Assembly (NCBI GenBank): GCA_019925795.1
Contig: CM034309.1
Span: forward strand, 28,762,729-28,826,728
Direction of reading: 5' to 3'
Source: Dendrobium chrysotoxum
Taxonomy: Eukaryota > Streptophyta > Magnoliopsida > Asparagales > Orchidaceae
Length of the DNA: 64,000 nucleotides
The notes below the pieces were generated by a model. That model worked only from the letters and a program-made list of their open reading frames with translations, was not told the origin of the DNA and did not search any database. The translations under genes and the position numbers were made by a program. Within the stretch, counting starts at the first letter, position 1. The number at the start of each line of letters is the position of its first letter. Of this stretch, positions 59,301 to 64,000 are shown one piece after another.

Positions 59301-62102
59301 TTGGAGCAGTGGCGTACTGCTTGAAGTTACCCCCATCCGCCACCATACACCCAGTCTTCCATGTGTCACAGTTGAGGAGAGCTCTTAGGGAGCATGCAGT
59401 TAGTGCATATTTACCAGCAACTTTGACAGAGGAATTAGAAGTGGTCTTAGAACCACTGGAGTTAAAAGGGGTGAGATCAGATAGAGAGGGGAATAAAGAA
59501 GTGCTTATTAAATGGAGGAACCTTCCCAACTTCGACGCTACTTGGGAACCATATGATAGGGTGAAGTATCAATTTCCTTCATTTCACCTTGAGGATAATG
59601 TGAGTTTTGGGGAGGGGGTAATGTTAGGCCGACCCAACCTGAACCCGGTCCCTCCTGGACCGGTTCAATGCTACAAGAGGCGGGTTCATAAGGGGGGGGC
59701 AGAACCTGGAGGGAGGTGGAACAGGAGTGGGGCCCAATCATTGATTGGAGCAAGGGTTTAGGAGGGAAAATTTGAATTTGGGGGCTGTTTAGGGATTAAC
59801 TAATTGTCTTTTGCTTTATGTAATTTTCTTTTGGCTAGGGTTAGGGTTATCTTGAATTTGAATCTGAATTTTGGATCTCTTGTGTGGTGCTTGGGCTCTA
59901 GTCTTTGGCTAGAGATTTGGAGAATTGGTTTTTCCTCTCGAATTGAAGATCCGTGTATCTTGTGCTGCTTTTCTTCTTCTACTAGTGGATTTCAAGAGTT
60001 TTCTCTCAGATTTCCTACAGTTTGTGAGAAAAACTGCTGTTTACTGCATATTTCTGCTCTGTTTTCCATTATTTTGGGCCGTTTCCTATCATTTTACTTT
60101 GAAGTGCATGAGAGGTTTAAGATGACTTTTCCACGATTAACAGTGTATTTAGAAAGCCTTGTCGGTGTGCTGTATGGATGAATGTGCCAGAAAAAGCTAT
60201 AGATATAGAATGAGTCTGTTTCAGCACTAGTTTTCCTCTAAACTAGCATAACTGAAGAGAGTAATTTGTTGAAAATGAAAACTTAATAGATTGAATTGTA
60301 TGATGTTAGAAGATTCTCTACTCATATGTTGTCACAATGCTGGTACTTTGGTGTTAAGCGCTTTTATGTTTTCTACTTAGTAGAAGGCTTGGGGAACTTT
60401 ACGGAAACAATAGTACGATATAATCTAGCAAAAACTTGGAAAAGGAAAGAATTAATGGATACAGAAAATACTAGAAGTTGCTAAATGATATTTGTAGCTA
60501 CGGCCATAAGTCGGAGCTTCATAATTCTACCACTTATAATGATTAGAAAATTATAATGTACGCTAATTTCCATTTTAGATATTTTAGCTTAAATGCATGA
60601 AAGCCATTACCTCCATTCTGTTTCTCAACAAAGGACCATCACACCCGTCACCTGGTCCACATCTCCAGCACACGCACATAAACACAATACCCCCAACATC
60701 TTTCTTTTTATCTGTGGCATGCAACTCCTTAAATAATACGAAGCCACACTATAAAAGCTAAGAGGGGATGCTATGCCTGCCATCAATAAAAGATGAGTGT
60801 CATAACTAAAGACGCATCCCAGAAGATCACCAGAGAAGCAAGGTTTAAAATACTCTCTAGCTTTTACTTTTCAGATATAAAATGCAGACTTTTTTGTATT
60901 CAGATTTCTCTTTTTTTTCATGGGATTGAAGTGTTCCACACTCTTAGAAATGGTTGAAAATTTTCTTTCTCAAAACCGTCAATTCCCCTTGATAATGGAA
61001 GTGATAATTATCCAATTTCTGATTGTTTAGAGCCAGATACAAGGGTTCCTGTATTGTGCTGGGAAAATATGGTGTTCTGGATTCTTAATGTGGAGGAAGC
61101 GATTCAGTGTTATTTCTATATTTCATGCTAGAAAACTTATCATTTAAGGCATGAATCTTGTGCAATAGAGGGAGAAGGGGAGATAAGCTAATTGGTCATT
61201 TAACACAGGTTTTCTTTCTTCATATTTTACATCTTTTTTATTTGAGAAAGAAACACATACGACATTCCTAATCTGAAGTCAGTAACTCCTGGTGGGATGG
61301 CATGTCAAGCAAAAGGCAAGTTTTGTTGATGCAGTTAAATTTTAATTTAAAATCTTGGATTTCATTTAGTGTTGCGATTATTCTGATTGGTAAGGCATCC
61401 ATGCCTGAGTTGGTCTTTTACAGCAATTAGTCTAGATTATATGGAAGGCATCAGTAATTGAAAAGCTTTCTACAATTAGGTCCCTACTGCTCATGCTAAT
61501 CTGACCATAGACACGTATAAGTCCCAGCTTCCATATAAGCTTTAAGATTTTCTTTTGACTGTGAGATTAATTTTTGGAATGGCAGTGGTAGGATCTTATA
61601 GCTAAAACTGATAATCCATCCAAAGGATGGTGAATTGCTGTTGCATTTAACCCCTCATGAAAACTCATTACCTATAAAAGCTGTTGTTTTTTCTTGTCCT
61701 TTAATGTGTATAACTATCAGTTAATGGATTATATATCTTGGAGTAATCTTTTCCTTTTCTTTATTTCTGTTTCAGTTTTTCTAATTTTAGCATTTGACTA
61801 AACTTGTCAGCTCTTTTTTTTTCTTTTAATCCCAGCTAAGGAAAGCAAAAGAAGAGATTATCACAGCAAGCAAAGTGGCCTATAGATTCCTTGCAAGCAA
61901 AGCTTCAATATCTCAAGCATCTCCAGATCCTCCAAGCGATGCAAACAGAGAAGGAACTAATCCTAAACTCCAGGGATCATGGCTCAAGAATCTTGCAATC
62001 TTCGGTGCTAAGCCATCAGGTAGCTCATCAGATGTTTCTGAAACTAGCGATGAGACGCATCCATGTGAAAGTCATTTGTCTTCAGAAAGAGTTCAACATT
62101 AA
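38191..62102 (+). CDS. DeSI-type (PPPDE) cysteine isopeptidase gene, 4 coding exons
   Basis: The exons 38191-38328, 40401-40662, 50924-50991 and 61836-62102 join to 735 bases (244 residues plus stop). The product belongs to the PPPDE/DeSI family of permuted papain-fold thiol peptidases, known for removing SUMO or ubiquitin from substrates. Catalytic His42 lies in GGIFHSAIQ and catalytic Cys116 in SRNCNHFCD. The order His then Cys is typical of the family. The domain covers about residues 4-140. The C-terminal tail (exon 4) has a helical ITASKVAYRFL stretch, then a Ser/Pro-rich end. It fits the plant group with the N-terminus EVVLHVYDVTNSGSEKTNNT. The second Met may be the real start. Introns are 2.07, 10.26 and 10.84 kb; the last two are full of transposons. 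Intron 1 has a GC donor. Its substrate is unknown. Confidence 0.92.
38329..40400 (+). other. Intron 1 of the DeSI-type gene (GC-AG)
   Basis: A 2,072-base intron with donor CAG|GCACAC and acceptor AATTTTGTAG|GTTTAT. No GT lies close enough to serve as a normal donor while keeping the frame. The interior is AT-rich. A possible MITE (about 39375-39662) has T-rich and A-rich outer arms with a CCAAACACGTCC end. No gene is inside. Confidence 0.75.
40401..40662 (+). CDS. DeSI-type gene, coding exon 2 (residues 47-133)
   Basis: Encodes the bulk of the catalytic domain: VYGDEEWSFGFCENGPGVF, the GKNPMYTYRERIVLGET block and catalytic Cys116 in NCNHFCD. It is bounded by a clean acceptor (TTTTGTAG) and donor (CCAG|GTAACA), and ends after the first base of codon 134. 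Confidence 0.95.
41595..42217 (+). mobile_element. LINE (RTE-like) 3' fragment
   Basis: The 3' end of a non-LTR retrotransposon. The RT C-terminal motifs FRYLGSIVQSNGEMDGNV and, in a shifted frame, LRPTMLYGAKCWPLKGKH and LSVAEMRMLR are standard for plant LINE ORF2. The frame breaks near 41835, and stops follow at about 42047. The tail has (CAA)n-type repeats, then AGCATTTGTCCCACTACTCG, the usual 3' terminus of this LINE type. The 5' part is missing, as is normal for LINE insertions. It is inside intron 2, in the same orientation as the host gene. Confidence 0.85.
42315..42353 (-). repeat. LINE/SINE 3' tail, minus orientation
   Basis: The + strand reads CAACCCCACGTAATGATATA, then AAGGCTTGTTGTTGTTGT. 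The reverse complement has the (CAA)n-AGCC-TTA-CCACGTGGGG layout of the LINE tail at 42160-42217. It is a short remnant. Confidence 0.5.
42699..43359. mobile_element. Mutator-like non-autonomous element with very long inverted repeats
   Basis: A 661-bp element flanked by the 10-bp direct repeat ATTAACTAAA (42689-42698 and 43360-43369). Its ends GATAAAAGGATCAAAATGG and GAGAAAAGGATCAAAATAA (reverse complement of the right end) match. The inverted pairing extends more than 200 bp inward through AACATCATTAACTCCAACAT and AATGACCAAAATACC words. A 9-11 bp TSD with long inverted ends is typical of MULE-type MITEs. It has no coding capacity and sits in intron 2. Confidence 0.88.
44161..44294 (+). repeat. 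Perfect 67-bp tandem duplication
   Basis: Positions 44161-44227 and 44228-44294 are identical by eye (TTTTGAAAACAATTC ... GTATCCAATATTA). The lack of any difference implies a very recent duplication, or an assembly artefact. It lies in intron 2 and is non-coding. Confidence 0.9.
44831..45420. mobile_element. Harbinger-like non-autonomous element with a GC-rich core
   Basis: A 590-bp element flanked by TTA (44828-44830 and 45421-45423). The inverted ends are AGGGCTATTTGGTTTGCTGA and, from the right, GGGGTTGTTCTGTTTGTTGA, followed on both sides by AATGCAAAG. The outer arms are AT-rich. A block of about 225 bp at 45025-45250 is strongly GC-rich (GCCCGCCCCCACC, CCAGCCGACCGGTCGTCGAC) and looks foreign to the rest, like sequence acquired by the element. 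Short frames in that block have no recognisable domain. Confidence 0.7.
45780..46700 (+). mobile_element. LTR-like segment with TATA box
   Basis: A pyrimidine-rich, GC-moderate stretch unlike the surrounding intron. It holds a strong TATA box, TATAAATAGG (46281-46290), followed by a leader rich in CTTCCTCTTCTTCTCTCTCC. This is the typical arrangement of a plant retrotransposon LTR promoter. Boundaries and TSDs could not be fixed, and no internal domain follows. It is in the sense orientation of the host gene. Confidence 0.38.
46281..46290 (+). promoter_or_regulatory. TATA box within the intron 2 LTR-like segment
   Basis: TATAAATAGG is preceded by a C/T-rich tract. It is a potential cryptic promoter in the sense direction inside intron 2. 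Confidence 0.45.
48500..48548 (-). repeat. LINE/SINE 3' tail, minus orientation
   Basis: The + strand reads GTCACGTAGTGGGATAAATG, then CTTGATGTTGTTGTTGT. Its reverse complement is the (CAACAA)n-AGCATTTATCCCACTACGTG tail of the LINE type at 42160-42217. It lies immediately beside solo LTR C. Confidence 0.55.
48880..49240 (-). repeat. Minisatellite array II in solo LTR C
   Basis: Imperfect repeats of about 30-31 bp. On the + strand they read GGAGGTCGGAAGGACCGTAG followed by TTGGC/TCTGGTGAC words. On the LTR strand this is the same CTACGGTCCTTCCGACCTC unit seen in copies A and B. Confidence 0.8.
49231..50020 (-). repeat. 30-bp minisatellite, about 26 units, in solo LTR C (array I)
   Basis: Units step exactly 30 bp (CAGGTGGTGGTCCGGC on the + strand, then a variable part, then CAGGGCCT), except for one 29-bp unit near 49901. 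Two main variants are interspersed: GAAGAGCAGG and AGAGTGCAGG. At the promoter-proximal end (50020-50100) the units change to ones with AACTCCGGCGTCAGGCGGTG, whose complement resembles the 29-bp unit of copy A. Confidence 0.93.
50178..50187 (-). promoter_or_regulatory. TATA box of solo LTR C
   Basis: The minus strand reads CTATAAATAG, identical to copy A and at the matching position, pointing away from and antisense to the host gene. Confidence 0.6.
50924..50991 (+). CDS. DeSI-type gene, coding exon 3 (residues 134-156)
   Basis: A 68-base exon completing codon 134 (Ala, split G/CA) and encoding WVNRFANAGDTAMIVAGNTA plus FQ. Acceptor ATTCGCAG and donor TTTCAG|GTATGA are both standard. The W-V-N-R-F/L-A word is typical of plant DeSI proteins just after the catalytic domain, which fixes the frame. 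Confidence 0.93.
54429..54905 (+). repeat. 5' LTR of the intron 3 chromovirus
   Basis: 477 bp, TGTTAGG...CCTATCA. Matches 59622-60091 along its length with scattered substitutions and small indels, most in the first 150 bp (G-rich stretch GGTGGGGTGGGGTG versus AAGGGGGGGG). Confidence 0.94.
54909..54920 (+). other. Primer-binding site (tRNA-iMet type)
   Basis: TGGTATCAGAGC, a perfect match to the plant tRNA-iMet primer site, 3 bases after the 5' LTR. Confidence 0.93.
54942..56230 (+). pseudogene. Ty3 gag, broken
   Basis: Opens with ATG at 54942 (MAGRKVEVLVGELGQLKS). The coiled-coil-like N-terminus is followed by a stop at about 55197, a Gly/Arg/Asp-rich segment with another stop near 55404, the Gag core (LKMPIFEGEDAHGWIYNVER, LTVAGLCLEGKALAWYQ) ending at a TGA near 55629, and finally a zinc knuckle CFRCDEKYTLGHRC near 56125. 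At least five in-frame stops and one or more frame changes are visible. Gag would form the particle and bind element RNA; this copy cannot. Confidence 0.85.
56237..56713 (+). pseudogene. Ty3 aspartic protease region, active-site motif altered
   Basis: The frame (158 residues) includes VVVLIDIGATHNFIS, the retropepsin active-site region. Relatives have Asp-Ser-Gly; here it is Asp-Ile-Gly, which should impair catalysis. Later words MKVKGEI and IDVILEMKWLQTLG match the usual protease fold and the GMDWL-equivalent block (G to E). It is open to 56713, then leads into RT in another frame. Confidence 0.8.
56900..57620 (+). pseudogene. Ty3 reverse transcriptase, broken
   Basis: Motifs in order: EKLIREMLEAGIIRPNVSPF, SSPVLLVKKKD, RFCVDYRALNKETVPDKFP, IDELLDELYG, FFKMDMKSDYNQIRM, then the catalytic block VFFDDILVYS near 57367 (both Asp present), LKKCSF and YLGHVVSQEG. 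Stops occur near 57061 and 57230 (in DI*KMAF) and near 57448 (VL*EHQL). A one-base loss near 57298 shifts the LINALP region. Most stops replace Gln or Trp codons of relatives. Confidence 0.88.
57621..58158 (+). pseudogene. Ty3 RNase H, partly open
   Basis: After the RT thumb (YQRFVKGYNNIALPLTEQLK) comes the RNase H motif VETDASGYGLGAVLMQNHRP, stops near 57726 and 57880, and then an open frame at 57883-58158 with YEQELIVIMLAIQKWRPYLL, TDQKSLKYLLEQR and KAVDALS. The catalytic Asp residues are recognisable. The domain would degrade the RNA strand during replication. Confidence 0.85.
58200..59100 (+). pseudogene. Ty3 integrase core, broken
   Basis: Words of the zinc-binding N-terminus (GGHSEVQKTYRRL, then VVRCEVC followed by a stop near 58497), the core Asp in VSMDFIDDLP, the second Asp in VFDRDKVFLSQFWRELF and the Glu block DGQTEVVNRSLE. 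Stops near 58192, 58334, 58443, 58497 and 58676 interrupt the first half. The 58693-59094 stretch is open. The D,D,E residues survive, but no continuous protein is possible. Confidence 0.87.
59018..59761 (+). pseudogene. Integrase C-terminus and chromodomain, open into the LTR
   Basis: A 247-codon open stretch. First comes the alpha-helical region (MKKQADAHRRDIQFEVGEKV), then the GPY-type module (SPRYFGPYEILDKIGAVAYC, HPVFHVSQLRRAL), then the chromodomain with VLIKWRNLPNFDATWEPYD. The Trp and acidic residues of a functional chromodomain are kept. The frame continues through the polypurine tract and 140 bp into the 3' LTR, stopping at 59761. This is the best preserved part of the element. It begins in a frame offset from the integrase core (overlap 59018-59094). 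Confidence 0.85.
59609..59618 (+). other. Polypurine tract
   Basis: GGGGAGGGGG three bases upstream of the 3' LTR (TGTTAGG at 59622). Confidence 0.85.
59622..60091 (+). repeat. 3' LTR of the intron 3 chromovirus
   Basis: 470 bp, partner of 54429-54905. It borders the TSD TTTTA at 60092-60096. Confidence 0.94.
61836..62102 (+). CDS. DeSI-type gene, coding exon 4 (residues 157-244)
   Basis: Phase 0 exon starting LRKAKEEIITASKVAYRFLA after acceptor TTTTAATCCCAG and ending SERVQH-TAA at 62100-62102. The KxAKxEIxxASKVAYRFL helix is the typical last conserved part of this plant DeSI subgroup. Then follow a Ser/Pro/Asp-rich linker and a LQGSWLKNL word. Confidence 0.93.
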   Translation, partial: LRKAKEEIITASKVAYRFLASKASISQASPDPPSDANREGTNPKLQGSWLKNLAIFGAKPSGSSSDVSETSDETHPCESHLSSERVQH

Positions 62103-63030
62103 GTGTAAAAATTGTTCAACATTAGACGCTGCATTTCATCATTTATTTGCAAGTTACGTTCTTTGCAATTCTTCACAGTCTCCCCACTGGGTTGTCAACG
62201 ATTGTCTGTGTGCTTGTAGATTGAATGGCGTATTTATTCTCATTTAACAAGCTGTCCGGTCACCAGTAGGTAACTGTGTGTGCTAATTATGTACATCGTC
62301 AGAGTGACTTTCATTAGAATTGCTGTAATCGTGATGACATGAATGGATGGTACAGTTCTCCACTTGCATCTGTCCATTTCACTTCGGAGGGCGGGATTGG
62401 TTTATAATAATCATGACAGTTTTTGAAAAATTTATTTTTCTTATAATAATTCTACAGCTATTTTCACACACAGTAGTCATCGCAAGTGAAGCTAAAGCTA
62501 ATTTTGCTCACCCATTGAGTGCTTTTGAGTTTTGACTGATATTTGGCACCTTTCACTTGTACTACGAGTCTACGACAATTGAGCTCATTGCAATTGCTGC
62601 AATGTGGTTCTGGACCAGGCCTCGCTTTGCTATGAGCCGTCTCATGACCCGCGCTTGTCCTGATACCCAATTTCTTTCGCTGTAGCTTTTCTTAATGATC
62701 ATGTAGGTAAAAACATTACCAATTTTGTTGGCCTTAGGCATTAAGTAGCTGAAGGAAGAGAATAAAGGACGCTGTGGATGTTGCTGATACTAGTTTATAC
62801 CTTTTTTTCAGTTCTCGCGTATATACATATAGGCCCTGACATTTTTATATAAGCACGAGCTGCGTTGAGAGAAAGGGAGACTTGTTCTAGAAATTGAAAT
62901 TAAACAAAGCTACCAATCAAAATAGTTCCCTTTGATATGAAAGTGAAGTTAGGAGATTTTTAGTTTTTGACCATCTGGTTGGAGAATTCCATGCTAAGCA
63001 TTATAAGCATGTGGTTGTTGATTAGTCAAT
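62103..63030 (+). other. 3' UTR and downstream flank of the DeSI-type gene
   Basis: No coding frame is supported. The 3' UTR probably lies in the first few hundred bases. The one standard AATAAA noticed is at 62761-62766, which may be too distant. Beyond that is unassigned DNA. Confidence 0.5.
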
Positions 63031-63033
63031 TTA

Positions 63034-63170
63034 GGCTTTATTTGGACATTTTTTTAAATATTTTGTAAAGTTGCTATAAAGAAAGTAATTTTTAAATCTT
63101 TTATAAAAAATAATTTTTTGTGTATTTAAAAAAAAAAAAAAGTAGTAAGAAAGTTGTCTTTAATAAAGCC
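63034..63170. mobile_element. Tourist-like MITE, copy 3
   Basis: A 137-bp element with ends GGCTTTATTTGGACA and TGTCTTTAATAAAGCC (inverted), flanked by TTA (63031-63033 and 63171-63173). The interior is AT-rich with AAGTAATTTTTAAATCTTTT words and an A13 run. Same family as copies at 41 and 10399. Confidence 0.78.
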
Positions 63171-63173
63171 TTA

Positions 63174-63690
63174 ATTTAAGCATTTTCCGAACCAAAGTTG
63201 CCTCTGGACTCAGAGTCCTTAGTAGGAACGAGGATGCCATATAGGTAAGATTACTGGTCGTTTTTATTTCTATTATTGGTATGTGTTTGGTTTTGCCTAT
63301 TTCAAAATAAGAATAGTGAGATACTGGTTGGCTTGAAAGCTTTTGATGCGTTTTAGCTCTTGACTGTCCTCGTTAATGTGAGCTTAGCTTATGAATATAT
63401 AATGTCACTAAACCAGGTGACCATAATTCCTAGAAACTTATACAACTGATGGCCGAAGAAGTCTCAACTAGCTCCTTCGATATTGATGATGACCTCCACA
63501 AGCCATACTCAAAACAGTTAAAAAGTGTCGAAGTAGGAAATATGGCCTATGATGCAACAAAGTTACAAAACAACGAATCTAAATTTTAAAGATTTGGTAT
63601 AGTCCTTGTCCATTGCATGTCTTTTGCAGTAATAACAGGAGAGTATCAAACATCCGCATGATAGTGCAAATTAATTGAATTTTAATTAAG
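63174..63690. other. Intergenic DNA, no gene seen
   Basis: Short frames without recognisable motifs. Confidence 0.4.
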
Positions 63691-63691
63691 T

Positions 63692-64000
63692 GATATGGCC
63701 CGAGAGGGCATCTCGAGTTATCATCTCAAGGCCTCTCTCGGGAATCCCTCTTGGTCGATGCTGTTAGCAAAATCTCGTTGGAAGTTATCTTAGATCCTCT
63801 CGGCTTGTTTAGAGAACCTTCTAACTCCTAGTTAGCATATTTTTCTCATCAAAATTTGCCCTCCTACAACACTCAATTTTCTTGAACACACTCTTTATTT
63901 AAGTCTTAAAAGACACTTAGGGTAATATCTGACAACAATAAATGTATCTAACGAGTTGTAAAACACTAAGCAGATCGGCAACCTCACCTAATATTGAGGG
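63692..64000. mobile_element. Possible LTR start, cut by the window edge
   Basis: From TGATATGGCCCGAGAGGGCA the sequence changes character: repeated GAGAGG/CCTCTC words (CATCTCGAG, GGCCTCTCTCGGGAA, ATCCTCTCGGC) typical of LTR U3 regions. A TTTATTTAAGTC word at 63894 could be a weak TATA region. No second end is available to test it. Confidence 0.3.

Larger units (their letters stand above)
54429..60091 (+). mobile_element. Ty3/gypsy chromovirus, complete but decayed, in intron 3
   Basis: A 5,663-bp element with LTRs at 54429-54905 and 59622-60091, TSD TTTTA on both sides (54424-54428, 60092-60096), primer site at 54909 and polypurine tract at 59609. The LTRs start TGTTAGGCC and end CCTATCA. 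The interior encodes gag, protease, RT, RNase H, integrase with a GPY-type module, and a chromodomain, all interrupted by stops and a few frameshifts. Its small size and roughly 475-bp LTRs recall the Reina lineage, which is an inference. It lies in the same orientation as the host gene, so its LTR polyadenylation signals could in principle affect the host transcript. Confidence 0.94.
50992..61835 (+). other. Intron 3 of the DeSI-type gene
   Basis: 10,844 bases, GTATGA...TTTTAATCCCAG with a strong polypyrimidine tract before the acceptor. It contains the complete Ty3 element at 54429-60091 in the sense direction. The rest (50992-54423 and 60097-61835) is AT-rich, with no recognisable gene. 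Confidence 0.9.

Noticed and set aside
1..64000. tRNA, rRNA, snoRNA or miRNA genes
   Set aside because: No stretch was seen with the conserved A/B boxes and cloverleaf or other diagnostic motifs. The TGGTATCAGAGC words are retroelement primer sites, not tRNA genes. A covariance-model scan would be needed to exclude them fully.

Overview
This is flowering-plant nuclear DNA. It is AT-rich and dominated by transposable elements, with one recognisable host gene whose introns are swollen by insertions. The retroelement types and long TE-filled introns would suit a monocot such as a palm, but that is an inference and the species cannot be fixed from this sequence. No bacterial, organellar or CRISPR-type feature is present.

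Host gene. A four-exon gene on the + strand runs from 38191 to 62102. Joined, it encodes 244 residues of a PPPDE/DeSI-type cysteine isopeptidase (catalytic His42 and Cys116). Only 735 of about 23,900 bases are coding. The first intron appears to use a GC donor. Intron 2 (10.3 kb) holds a LINE fragment, two DNA-transposon derivatives, an LTR-like promoter segment and an antisense solo LTR. Intron 3 (10.8 kb) holds a complete but decayed Ty3 retrotransposon.

Left third (1-24 kb). A Ty3/gypsy chromovirus with its own target-site duplication (TSD) fills 2056-10373 on the minus strand. Its ORFs are broken, and its last pol ORF runs through the polypurine tract into the LTR. It is followed by Tourist-like MITEs, a badly decayed LTR element (about 11.7-14.3 kb), a Tat-like gag remnant (15.45-15.99 kb) and two solo LTRs (16730-18790 and 20493-22282). 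An orphan promoter/5' UTR exon-like stretch lies at about 19.4-19.9 kb (minus).

Middle (24-38 kb). A hairpin MITE, long microsatellites, and several old LTR-like segments that pair an (AT)n or purine-rich tract with AT-rich sequence. No protein-coding gene is supported there.

Main discovery. Three solo LTRs (16730-18790 +, 20493-22282 +, 48563-50644 -) belong to one family. Each has an exact 5-bp TSD, a TATA box and, downstream of it, GC-rich minisatellite arrays of about 29-30 bp that have expanded differently in each copy. I do not recognise this family. The long ORFs over these arrays are by-products of the repeats. No new multi-gene system is supported; the novelty here is in repeat and retroelement architecture.
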